Assembly (NCBI GenBank): GCA_041686935.1
Contig: JAWLCW010000001.1
Coordinates: 124,001-188,000 of the forward strand
Reading direction: 5' to 3'
Source of the DNA: Mariniphaga sp041686935
GTDB lineage: Bacteria > Bacteroidota > Bacteroidia > Bacteroidales > Prolixibacteraceae
DNA length: 64,000 nucleotides
Under the pieces are notes generated by a model. It searched no databases and had not been told where the DNA came from. It saw nothing but the letters and a program-made list of their open reading frames with translations. The position numbers were made by a program, and so were the translations under genes. Each line of letters opens with the position of its first letter. Position 1 is the first letter of the stretch. Positions 17,046 through 29,100 of this stretch are shown here, piece after piece.

Positions 17046-18773
17046 ATGCACAAATTATTTACATTTCTGGTCTTGTTGTTCTTAACGACCATAATAGGGG
17101 CGCAAAGCCCGCAACAATTGAGCTACCAGGCTGTGGTACGCGATGAGGGCAATTCCCTTGTAATTAGCCGGCCTGTTGGGGTAAAAATGAGTATTGTACA
17201 AGGTTCTGGTAACGGGAATACGATTTATTCTGAACTGTTTAACCCAAATCCTGAAACAAATGCCAATGGTTTATTAACCCTTGAAATTGGGGGTGGCATT
17301 CCGGTTTCGGGTACTTTTTCTGAAATTGACTGGTCAAAAGGGCCTTTTTTTATCCGAACTGAAATCGACCCTTCAGGGGGCAGCAACTATACGGTTACCG
17401 GAACCAGCCAGTTGCTGAGCGTACCGTTTGCGCTCCATGCCCAAACGGTAGAGAACGACAAGGTGGACGATGCCGACAACGACCCAACCAACGAAATTCA
17501 GCAACTGAGCCTTAGCGGAACTTCACTTTCTCTGTCCAGAGGTGGCGGAAGCGTGAATCTGCCAGCCTCTGGAGGCGGCGACAACTGGGGCACGCAGAGT
17601 GTGGTATCCGATGCAACTTTGGATGGTGCCGGGACATCGGCATCGCCACTGAAATTGGCCGATAATGCTGTTACTGCTACAAAAATTGCCAACAGTGCAG
17701 TAACCGGAACCAAAATTGCACAGGCTGGCGCTTCGGCGGGGCAAGTACTTAAATGGGACGGCTCAACCTGGGCACCCGGCGATGATGAATCGGGTGAAGG
17801 CGGTTTTTCTTTGCCTTTTGAAGGCAGTGTTTCTTCCGGCGAAAATGCTTTTTCAATATCTGCTCAGAGAACAGCAATTTTTGGTGAATCATTGAATGTA
17901 AATGACTCTGAATTGAATGTTGGTATTCATGGTAAAGCAATGGGGAACCAATGGAGCAGAGGTGTTTTGGGTGAAGGAGCTTATGCCGGTGTATGGGGAG
18001 AATCAAATGGTTATGGAGTTTACGGCAGTGGTGCAGATATTGGTATATATGGCTATAGTTCTCACACTTTTGGCACTGCTATTAGGGGAAATTCTACCAG
18101 CACTTCAGGAACAACTTATGGTGTAAGAAGTGAAGTCAGAAGCAGTTCAGGTTTTTCCGGTCATTTTAAAGGCGGAAAGTTTTACGTGGATGGAAAAGTA
18201 GGATTGGGAATAGAATCGCCCGTTACTACCCTGCATGTCCGTCATGGAACGCTGGGACAGAATGTTCCTCCTACCGAGGGCCTGCGACTTCACAACAGCG
18301 GAGCCAACAACAACTCCTGGACCTTGTACACGGTAAATTCCAACGGCAACCTGCAGCTTTATGCCAACAATACCCTGCGTGGTACGTTCAGTGCAACAAA
18401 CGGTGTTTTTACTTCATCGAGCAATCGCCGGCTGAAAACAGATATAAAAGCGCTTGGTGAAAATATTTTAACGCGCACCCTGAAACTGGAGCCGGTTAGT
18501 TACCGGTTTATAAGTAATCCACAGTCTGAACCAACCATTGGTTTTATTGCCGAAGATGTGCTGCCGCTGTTCCCCGAACTGGTGGAAATAACCGGCGAAA
18601 CCGACGAAAACCTGGGCGTGAACTATGCTGCGTTTTCTGTTGTGGCCATAAAAGCTATTCAGCAACAACAAAAACAGATGGAAAAGCTTCAAGCCGAAAA
18701 CGAGCAGTTGAAAAAACGGCTGGAACGGTTGGAAATCCTGGTGGCTTCCACTGCCGAAAAAGGAAATAATTAA
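17046..18773 (+). CDS. Fibre-like surface protein with Peptidase_S74 chaperone domain
   Basis: 575 residues. A signal peptide (MHKLFTFLVLLFLTTIIGAQ) is followed by a conserved head (QSPQQLSYQAVVRDEGNS, LLSVPFALHAQTV) and a Gly/Ser-rich repetitive shaft (about 260-380, with GVWGESNGYGVYGSG). The C-terminal Peptidase_S74 intramolecular chaperone starts at SSNRRLKTDIKALGENI near residue 460 and ends in a coiled coil (about 535-570). In phage tailspikes and related proteins this domain drives trimer folding and often cleaves itself off. Here it sits among chromosomal secreted-protein genes, with no phage genes nearby. Confidence 0.9.
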   Translation: MHKLFTFLVLLFLTTIIGAQSPQQLSYQAVVRDEGNSLVISRPVGVKMSIVQGSGNGNTIYSELFNPNPETNANGLLTLEIGGGIPVSGTFSEIDWSKGPFFIRTEIDPSGGSNYTVTGTSQLLSVPFALHAQTVENDKVDDADNDPTNEIQQLSLSGTSLSLSRGGGSVNLPASGGGDNWGTQSVVSDATLDGAGTSASPLKLADNAVTATKIANSAVTGTKIAQAGASAGQVLKWDGSTWAPGDDESGEGGFSLPFEGSVSSGENAFSISAQRTAIFGESLNVNDSELNVGIHGKAMGNQWSRGVLGEGAYAGVWGESNGYGVYGSGADIGIYGYSSHTFGTAIRGNSTSTSGTTYGVRSEVRSSSGFSGHFKGGKFYVDGKVGLGIESPVTTLHVRHGTLGQNVPPTEGLRLHNSGANNNSWTLYTVNSNGNLQLYANNTLRGTFSATNGVFTSSSNRRLKTDIKALGENILTRTLKLEPVSYRFISNPQSEPTIGFIAEDVLPLFPELVEITGETDENLGVNYAAFSVVAIKAIQQQQKQMEKLQAENEQLKKRLERLEILVASTAEKGNN

Positions 18774-18791
18774 TAATGGGTAACAAACCGG

Positions 18792-19226
18792 ATGATAAAG
18801 GAAATCTTTTTCGAAAAACAATCAAATCAAACAAAACCAGTCAACGTGGGGGAAAGAAAGCTGAATATTGCCATTATCGACGATGAACGACACGCCATCG
18901 AAACGTTGGTGTATGATTTGCGCGAATCGTTTGGTGAGTACATTCAGATTGTATTCACGGAAACCAATCCGTTTGAAGGAGCCCGGAAGGTACGGTTGCA
19001 TAAACCGGATGTTTTGTTTCTCGATATGATGATGCCCGGCATGTCAGGTTTCCAATTGATTAATCTTATCAACGATTTGAATACAAAGGTGGTATTTACT
19101 ACGGCATATCCGGAAATGATAAAACAAAGCAACCCGGCAGAAATACTGGCCTGTTTGCTAAAACCGGTTTCAACAGTGGAACTGGCAGAGATTTTCAAAA
19201 ACGTATGGAACTCATTGAAAAGGTGA
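18792..19226 (+). CDS. Receiver-only response regulator
   Basis: 144 residues: one receiver domain (AIIDDERHAIETL, VLFLDMMMPGMSGF, FTTAYPE, LLKPVS) and no output domain. It is clearly paralogous to the receiver of the LytTR regulator at 13673, sharing AIIDDERHAI and TNPxEGA. The N-terminal 20 residues are poorly conserved, so the GTG at 18846 is an alternative start. It may act as a phosphate sink or protein-interaction partner for the kinase at 11732. No LytTR remnant was found before the next gene, so a domain-lacking paralogue fits better than a frameshift. Confidence 0.85.
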   Translation: MIKEIFFEKQSNQTKPVNVGERKLNIAIIDDERHAIETLVYDLRESFGEYIQIVFTETNPFEGARKVRLHKPDVLFLDMMMPGMSGFQLINLINDLNTKVVFTTAYPEMIKQSNPAEILACLLKPVSTVELAEIFKNVWNSLKR

Positions 19227-19284
19227 GTCACCTGCCGGATAAAAACTTTAAAAGCATAAAGTGGTGAATTTTAGAATTTAAGCT

Positions 19285-20019
19285 ATGAATAAAAATGTTT
19301 TTGTTTTGTTGTTGTGCATGTCGTTTTATTCTGTTTTTGCATCCGGTTGGGATTTGCATAAAACACAATTTGCTGATGTTCAACTACCTTCTTTTCAAAA
19401 CGAGCCAACCCTGAATGCTGCTGATTACGCCGGCAGACTGGATGAACTGCTTACGCCCGAAATGGCAGCAGAAATAAGTGGTTTCGATGCTTCCAAAGCA
19501 ACAAAAGAGCACGAAAACAAGGCATCTGCAATTTTTGGCGGTGAAAAAAAGCCGCCTCGTGAGTGCAATTACCTGTGGAGCAATGGCCGAACACGCGCAA
19601 TTACAATGGGTGGAAATACTGTAAATGCACCTTACAAAGACAAGGTCGCCATTCATTCGGTTTCAAATACCACACTGGAACGGTTTAAACGAAATTATGG
19701 GGCCCTTACCGAAGAGCAAAAACAGGCAGCAGTAAAAAAACTGGAAGAAGAAGCCGGTAAAAACAACAATTCCACAGCCAGTCAGAATATGACACAGGTG
19801 GGAACCGGAATGGTGCAAAACTTTCAGGCTGAAGCAATCACCGGATTGGGCGCCGCCGCCACCTGGTATGAGAATTCAAATGAACTGAAGGTGCTTTACA
19901 AAGGTCTGATTTTTTCCGTGGTGGTTGACATTTCGGACGATAAAAAGGTGAACCGCGAAAAAAGTATCGAATTGGCCAAGAGAATTATTCGGGGTAAACT
20001 CATTCAAAACAGCAACTAA
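19285..20019 (+). CDS. Secreted hypothetical protein
   Basis: 244 residues with a signal peptide (MNKNVFVLLLCMSFYSVFAS). The mature protein has an acidic N-terminal part, a basic segment, a helical region with EEQKQAAVKKLEEEAGKNN, and a C-terminal domain with AATWYENSNELKVLYKGLIFSVVVDIS. No family recognised. The position, 82 bases before the giant surface protein gene, suggests an accessory role in its export or assembly, which is inference only. Confidence 0.75.
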   Translation: MNKNVFVLLLCMSFYSVFASGWDLHKTQFADVQLPSFQNEPTLNAADYAGRLDELLTPEMAAEISGFDASKATKEHENKASAIFGGEKKPPRECNYLWSNGRTRAITMGGNTVNAPYKDKVAIHSVSNTTLERFKRNYGALTEEQKQAAVKKLEEEAGKNNNSTASQNMTQVGTGMVQNFQAEAITGLGAAATWYENSNELKVLYKGLIFSVVVDISDDKKVNREKSIELAKRIIRGKLIQNSN

Positions 20020-20101
20020 AACACCAAAAGATACCACATACTCAATTTTGTTTGAAAACCATACTTTAATACCTGATATTCGTCTGTTAAAAGCAATAAT
20101 C

Positions 20102-23100
20102 ATGAAAAATTTCTACTTTCTAGTAATTTCTGTACTTTTTCAATTAAATATTTTTGGAAGTTTTGTTTTTGCACAGGCACCAACCGTGCCGGCAACAAAT
20201 ATGAACTTCAGCAATGTTGACGGGGATCGTTTTTATGTGAGTTATACACGGGGAGATGGTTCCCGGCGTATAATAGTTGCCAGTGAAAACCCGGTAACCG
20301 CAATTCCGGTTGATGGAGCTGACTATTTGGCTTCGGATTTTGGATTGGGAAATGAGATTGCTCCCGGGCAGTTTGTGGTTTATAACGGAACTGCTGCAGG
20401 CACCTGGCTGTATGGTTTCAACCATTCTACCACCTACTATTTAAGAATTTATGAATTCAATGGTTCAAACTTTAGCACGCAATATCTTAAATCAGAGTAC
20501 CTGGAGGGTTCGGTGACTACGCTCTTTGCACCTGCTTCTCAAGCTTCAGGTCTTACCTTTAGCAATATTACCGGATGGGGAATGACAGTGAACTGGACAA
20601 ATGGAACGGGAAACGGTCGGGTACTGATTGGAAGAGCCGGAGGCCCTGTTACAATTGAACCCCAGGATCTGGTAAATTACGGAGGTGGAACAACCACCTT
20701 CTCCAACGGAACAAATTTGGGTGATGGAAACTATGTTCAGTTCTCCGGATCAGGTTCCGGAACAAATATTTCAGGATTAACAGCTAACCAGACTTATCAT
20801 TTTGCAATTTTTGAATACAACGGCAGCAGCGGAAAAGTTTACCTGCGACCAGGATCAACAGGAAGTCAGAAAACAACAACATATCCGACTGTTGCAGCTT
20901 CCGGTTTTTCTGTAAGTAATTCCAATGTGGACGGAGACAGATTATACTATTCATTTACCAGCGGAAACGGAGCCAGAAGAATTGTAGTGGCAAAAAAGGA
21001 AAGTCCGGTTACATTTAAACCCACTGATGGCGAAACCTACCCAGGCTCTACAACTTTTGGCTCGGGAGATGAAGTAACACAGGATGAATTTGTGATTTAT
21101 GAAGGCACCGGCAACGGAAGCTGGGTGTATGGACTTGAGCCCGCAACTACTTATCATTTTGCAGTATTCGAATACAACGGAACGGGTACAGAAACTTTTT
21201 ATCTAATCAATCCATATCTCGCCGGTGAAAGGGCAACCTTGGTTCCACCTACAGTGCAGGCAGGGAATTTGACGTTCAGCAATGTTACAGGAAATTCAAT
21301 GACCGTAAACTGGACTGCAGGAAATGGATCTGGTAGGGTATTGGTTGGAAAAGCAGGCAGTCCGGTAGATGTTTCACCGAACGATTTTATCAATTATGGC
21401 GGCGGTACAGGCTCATTTACAAATGGTTCCAATTTGGGAAATGGCAACTATGTTCAGTACTCAGGAACAGGAACAAGCACCACAATTACCGGACTGAGTC
21501 CGAATACAACCTATTATTTTGAAATTTTTGAATACACTGGCAGCGGCTCCGGAAGGCAATATCTGAGGCCGGGAACTGCTGGTTCTCAAGCCACAGTTTC
21601 AGCTCCTACTTTAGCTGCAACAAATTTTTCTGTAAGTAATTCCAATGTGGACGGAGACAGATTATACTATTCATTTACCAGCGGAAACGGAGCCAGAAGA
21701 ATTGTAGTGGCAAAAAAGGAAAGTCCGGTTACATTTAAACCCACTAATGGCGAAACCTTTTCAGGTTCAATAACTTTTGGCTCGGGAGATGAAGTTGCAC
21801 AGGGTGAATTTGTGGTTTATGAAGGCACCGGCAACGGAAGTTGGGTGTATGGACTTGAGCCCGCAACTACTTATCATTTTGCAGTATTCGAATACAACGG
21901 AACGGGTCCTGAAACATTTTATCTAATTAATCCATATCTGGCCGGTGAAAGGGCAACCTTGTTCCCGCCCACCGTTCAGGCAGGAAATTTGACTTTCACC
22001 AATGTAACCGGTAACTCCATGACTGTAAACTGGACTGGAGGAAATGGTTCAGGTCGGGTACTGGTTGGAAAAGCAGGAAGTCCCGTAGATACAATTCCCA
22101 ATGATTTCAGCAATTATGGTGGAGGTACCGGTTCATTTACAAATGGGTCCAATTTGGGAAACGGAAATTATGTGCAATACTCCGGAGGCGGCACCAGCAC
22201 AACCATTACCGGGCTGAGTCCGAATACAACCTATTATTTTGAAATTTTTGAATATACTGGCAGCGGCTCCGGAAGGCAATATCTGAGGCCGGGAACAGCA
22301 GCATCTCAAGCCACGGTTTCGGCCCCAACTTTAGCCTCAACCAATTTTTCGGTTAACAATGGCAATGTTGATGGGGACAGGTTTTACTACTCATTCACCA
22401 GCGGAAACGGAGCAAGAAGAATTGTAGTGGCAAAAAAGGAAAGTCCGGTTACATTTAAACCCACTGATGGCGAAACCTACTCAGGTTCCACAACTTTTGG
22501 CTCAGGAAATGAAGTAGCACAGAATGAATTTGTTATATACGAAGGCACAAGCAACGGAAGCTGGCTATTCGGCCTTGAGCCCGCAACTACTTATCATTTT
22601 GCAGTATTCGAATACAACGGAACGGGTACAGAAACTTTTTTTCTGACCGATCTCTTCCTGGCAGCAAACCAACCAACGCTGGCACACCCAACAGTACAAT
22701 CGAACAATGCATTTACCAGCAGCCGCAGCAACACCTCCATAAATATCTCATGGACAAGAGGCAACGGCTCAAATCGGTTACTGGTTGGTCGCAAAGATGG
22801 CCCAGTCAACGTGGAACCACAAGATTTTTCGAACCACAGTTCATCGGCCACCTATGGATTACGGGGAATAGGGACGGGAAATTATGTGCTTTATTCCGGG
22901 ACTGGAAACAATTTAAATGTAACCAACCTTGAACCCGGAACGAATTACTACTTTGCCCTGTTTGAGTTTAACGGGAGCAGTGCAAAGTTATACCTGAGGC
23001 CTGGTTATCATTTTGCCCTCGAAACCTTTGGTGAACGGCCGTTGGTGCAGGTTTCGAACGCACAATTCAGTAACATCGGTTTTACATCGTTTGATGTGGG

Positions 23101-26100
23101 TTTTACCAAAGGTGACGGAACCCGCCGCCTTGTTCTGGCCCGTGAAGGAAGTCCCGTGATTGGCGGACCGGCAGATTATACAAGTTATGATGCCAGTAGC
23201 GTTTTTGGCCAGGGAGACGAAATCGGAACCGGCAACTTTGTGGTGTTTAACGATATTGGCGAGAACTTCACCTTTACCGGACTTGAATCAGGTAAAACCT
23301 ATTATTTCGCATTTTTTGAATACACCGTTTCTGAACAGGGCGAACTGTACAAATCGCCTTCCTACACTTCTTCCCAAACTACTAATTCGTTGGTTGACCT
23401 TAGTGTAACCGGCATTTTAACTCCTGAAAACGGGTGCAATCTCTCGGCTGCCGAAACGGTTTCTGTCGAGATTTCCAACCTCAGCAGTACATCATCCCCC
23501 GGGTTTGACGTGGCCTATGTTTTAAATGATGAGGAACCGGTTGTGGAACCGATAACCGGAAACAACAGTATAGCCGGAAACGGGAAACTGGTTTACACGT
23601 TTAACCAAAAAGCCGATTTGTCTGCAAAAGGAATATATACCCTGAAAGCTTATGTTATAAATGAAAATGACACAGACAGGTCCAATGATACACTTAATGT
23701 GAATGTAGAACATTTTGTTGATGAGCTCACTTCGGTATCGACCAATGTTACTGTTTGTGCCGGAGAAAGTGTTTTGCTGCAGGCTTCGGGAGGGGTTTCA
23801 TATCAGTGGAGTAACGGTTCCACTCAGAATGTAATTCAGGTAAATCCGTTGGTTACAACAACTTATAACGTGTTGATAACCACAGAACAGGGCTGCCAGG
23901 TCGAGAAAGCCGTTCAGGTTTCGGTTTTTGAACCGGGAATTGTACCGGTTATTACGGCTCAACCGGCCGACGATGCCTGCACCGGAGGCATGATTTTGAG
24001 TACCCAAATGAATTCACCGGTCAAATGGGTTAAAAATGTTGATGGGGAATTCATCAATTTGGAAGAATCTCTCACACTTCAGGTAATTGAAAGCGGACGG
24101 TATATTGCTTCCTACACAAATGAAAATGGTTGTGATGTACAATCTTTACCATTTTTGTATGAACCGTTGGTCGCTCCTGAAATTGAAGTATCGGGATATG
24201 CCACCATTTGCTCGGGAGAAAGTACAATTCTATCTGTTACAGGCGGAAACAACATTCTGTGGTCAACCGGAGAAGCAGGCGAGAGCATTGTGGTATCGCC
24301 TGATTCAGATACCAAATTCTGGGTTGAAGGATTGCTCGAAAACGGTTGTGCCTTTTCCGACACCGTTGAAATAACCGTTATTCCGGCTCTGCCTCCTGCA
24401 CCGGTATCCCAAATGACACCGGTAAACAGTTCGGTGAATGTGCCGCAGCCAGTAAACTTGTCGTGGCAACCCGGTGGAAATTCAGTAGCTTCCGATGTCT
24501 ATGTCTGGGAAGCCGGGACAGACAAACCGGAATTTCCAGTAGTAAGCGATTTTCAGGGAATCAGTCACAGACTGAATTTTACGGAACCAGGGAAAACCTA
24601 CAACTGGCAGGTTGTTTCCAAAAACAGTTGCCTCGAAACCGAAGGGCCTGTTTATACCTTTACAGCAGCCGGTATTCCCGATCTGACGATAGTTTCTTAC
24701 AGTACTCCTGAATCAGTGTTGGCAGGGAACAGCATTACCGTTACATGGGAAGTGAAAAACATTGGAAACGGAAGCACCAACAACATCCGATGGAAAGACT
24801 ATATTTACCTTTCGGCTGATCTGGATCTCAGAAAAGCCGATGACATTTTGCTCGGTTCTTTTGACAATCCCTCTTCTTTAATGCCCGGTGAGTCCTATAC
24901 CGTTACAAAAGAGCTAAAGATTCCCCTTACGTTAAGTGGAGTGTATTATCTGTTCATTTCAACCGACAACGACGACGGTTACTGCAGAATTGAAAACGGG
25001 GTATGTGCCAATGAACGGCGGGCACATTCGCAATCCGTTCAGGAAAGCGATGAACAAAACAACCAGGTTCATCCAACTATCTCAATTCTGGTGCCTCCCG
25101 CAGCCGATCTTATTACAAACTCTGTAGGAGTTATCGTTGATGCTTTTTCAGGCGATTCCATACCGGTAAACTATGAGGTGTTAAACCAGGGTGAAATCAG
25201 CGCCCGTGGTATGTTTTGGCGGTTCCGTAATGAATTGGGGCTTTACAGTGTTTCTTCCGGCTCAGGCGGTGGAGTTTCCGGCAGCAGTTCATCCGCTGCT
25301 TCTTCGGTTACCACGCCTCCCGTTACCGATCCCTGCGGACTACAATATTTTTGGAGAGATGCCATTTATATTTCTTCCGAACCGGAGTTTAGCATCCATT
25401 CGGCTATAAAACTAAGAGAGTACAGTGTTTATCTTTCAACCTTCAACGAAGAAACCAGTTGCCATACCGACAGCGACCTGCCCGTAGGCGAAACCTATTC
25501 ACAACTGAAAAAAGTGAAAATTCCGGATCAGATTTTCGGAACGTACTATATTTATGTGGTAACCAATCTGTACGGACTTTTTGAAGATGACTATTCCAAC
25601 AATGTTTACCGGAGTGACCCCATCGAAGTTCGGCTTACTCCGCCAGCCGATTTGGCTGTAACAGAATTTCAGACTCCGGCAGAAGCTTTGGCCGGGAAAA
25701 AAATCAATGTTTCATGGACCGTACAAAATCAGGGTGCAAATCCACCGAACCGTGACAGATGGACCGACGAAATCTTCTTGTCAGAATCTTCAGAGTTTAA
25801 TAAGAAAAATGCGATTTCCCTGCTGAAAAAAAGTTACATAACACCTTCTTTTTCGTTTAACGGGTATTTTCAAAAGGACAGCCTGAAACAGGGTGAAAGC
25901 TATACCGTAAATGAAGAAGTTACCATTCCGGAACGAATTCAGGGAGATTATTACCTGTTTGTACTCGCTGATACCGATGAGCGGGTTTTTGAATATCAAA
26001 CCAGAGAGAATAATCTGAAAATCAGCAATCAGCCGGTGTCAATTCTGTATAGCGACCGCGCCGATTTGGCGCCCATTGCCATTTCGTTTCCGGATACCAT

Positions 26101-29100
26101 TTACCGCGATGAAACCTTTCCTATGAGTTGGACCATAATCAACCAGGGAGAAATTAAAGCGGCAGGTTACAGTGATCAGCTTTACTGGTCAACCCGGCCG
26201 GTATGGACAAACGGGCAAATGCGATCTTTGGGCACTGCACTTCAACGCGACAGCCTTGCACCCGGCCAGGCTACCGAAAAATCGAAATTTGTTAAACTTC
26301 CTGTGGCAACACCCGATAGTATCTGGTTTTATGTAAATACAGATTATTCCGATAAAGTGTTCGAAACAGATGAAACCAACAACAGATTTGGGACATTTGC
26401 TTCAGCCGCAATTTTAACACGGGAAGTTGAGCAGGAAATAAAAGATATTGATTTGCTTGTGGAACAGTTCTCTCCCGTAACAACAAACATGGGCTCGGGT
26501 GATGTAATTGATATTTCGGTAACGGTTAAAAATGCCGGACAAAGTAATCTGGATAAGGGTTTTACCAGCCGTATTTATTTATCACAGGATTCTGTTTTAA
26601 CTGAAAATGATTTTTATCTCGACCAGATTAACCAGAACAAACTGGCTGCCGGCAGTTCGTTTTCTGTAAATAAAAAGATTAAAATTCCCGATGACATTTC
26701 GGGCGAATACTTTTTGTATTTGTGGGTTGATTACAACCAAAGAATTGTGGAGGATATCAATAAAGAAAACAATATTTCGCTTCAAAAAATTCAGATTACG
26801 GCGACGCCATCGCCCGACCTGGTGATTTCTGAAATATATGCTCCTGCTGAATTGTGGAGAGGACAGGACTTTTTCCTGAAATATGCCATTGAGAATACAG
26901 GGGACGGGCCGACCCGAAATGACTGGTACGACGGATTTTTTGTCAATACCTCTCCTGTTCAGGAAAAAGGACAGAGCATTGGGTTCAAAAAAAGAACCGG
27001 AGTTTTGCAACCCGGAGAATCAATTTCTGATAGCGTAAAGGTTACCTTGCCCAGCAATATTTCCGGGAATTATTATCTGATAGCCAAGGCAGACAGAAAC
27101 AATACAATTTTTGAAGGCAACGAAGGCGGTGAATTGAATAACGAACAGGCTCAGATTATTTTAATAAATATACCCGAACCTGCTGATTTAACCGTGAGTG
27201 CTGTTTCTGTTCAGGATTCGCTCTACCTGGGAGACTCAGGTGAGGCAACCCTGCAGATTACCAATATGGGCACTAATCCGGCAAATGGAAATTTACATAA
27301 TGGATTTTATCTTTCCGCCGATCAGCAATTTTCAGGAACAGATGATTTTCTGGTTGCAAGCCAGCAAACATTTGCCAACCTTCAGCCAGGACAAAGCCTG
27401 TATGTTGACCTGTTGGGGCCGGTAACCAGTGTAAATCCGGGCAACTATTACGGAATCGGACGAACCAACATTCTGGCATCCATTGGTGAAGTGAATTACA
27501 ATAACAATTCAACCACCTCAGATGAGCAGATAAAAGTGAAAGTCAGGATGCTGGAACTGGATGTTACTGAAACAGTAAATTTTTGGGATGGAAAATGGCT
27601 CTACTACAAGGTTAACGTAGCTGAAAATATGGACTTGCTGATAGACATCACATCAACACGCACCATTGGCAGTAACGACATTTTTGTTTCCTTCGGAAAA
27701 GTGCCGACACCCAATGATTATGAATTTACAGGATTGTATAAAAACAGAACCAACCAGCGGGTGCTGATTCCCGAAACAAAGTCCGGAAACTATTATATAC
27801 TTATAAAATCTGAAATTACCGCACACCAGCATATTGATATTCTGGCAAAAACATTACCGTTCAGCATTTTGTCGTCAAATCCCGAAAATGTAGGGAACGG
27901 ATTTGTAACAACAACCATTACCGGTGCGGGCTTTAGGAATGGAATGGAGGTATCGCTGTATAAAAACGGCAGCAAAGTAATTAGTGCCGGCAATGTTACC
28001 CTTGAAAACAGTATGAACGCCACAGTGGCCTGGAATTTAACCGAGGTTGAATTTGGTTCTTATGATTTGCTCTTAAAAAATCCGGATGAAGCAATCGTAA
28101 CCCTTGAAAACGGACTAACGGTGGAAGCCAGTACCGGATACAGTGCACTGACTTACGATATTCTGGCTCCCGATGTGGTTCGTGCAGGCAAATCAGCATT
28201 TTTTAACATCGTGTTTAAAAATGAAGGAAATGTGGATGTACCTGCATTAAAATCTGAAATTATATTTCTGGAAGAAACAGAAATTTTTGAAATAAAAACC
28301 CAGGGAAAAATGAGGAAAAATTCAACAATCGATCCTCTGGGGCGTACCTCTGATCTTGCTGATTATTTTCTGTCATCCGGATTTAAAGTCATTCCGCTGC
28401 ATGCCCGGGATATTCGTCCGGGAGAAGAACTTTCAGCAAGTTTATTACTTGGTAATTTTTCCGGAAATACATTCCCTCTAAAAGTTCAGTCAATGGGCGT
28501 TTCTCCTGCTCTTTTGGTACTCAACTTTTTGAAAACCATTGAATCAACCCGGCAACTGGCGCTGGCAACTCCGGAAATGTTTTATGAAGATCGTGAACTG
28601 GTCGAAGACCGGATTGGCTTCCGCATGGCGATGCTCGAGAATTATATCGATTATGGATTAATTTTAGCTAAGGATACAGTTGGGGTAAATCTGAATTGCA
28701 TCAATTGCAGTTTATATTTAGATGAAGGAGATTTTAATCCGGAGGGTGAAGTTATTGGTACAACCTTTTTGGATGAGGCAACATTTGGTTCAGGCGGAGA
28801 ATACAACTGGCAAATTAACAAATATGCCGGAGATGCTGGATATGATCCGGGCTGGGATCTCATAAAAGTTAACGGTTCGCTAAACATCACAGCAACACCT
28901 GAGGCTCCCTTTGGAATAAAAATTAGCAGTCTGGACTACAACAATTTCCCGAGCTATCTGGGTGGTTGGTATCCTGCAGTGGATAAATGCTGGCCCATAG
29001 TTGTGGCCAGTGGCGGGATTACCGGTTTCGATCCGGATAAGTTTGATTTGGATTTGGGAGGATTTCTTTCCTATAATTATACTTACGGAGGAACTTTCAG

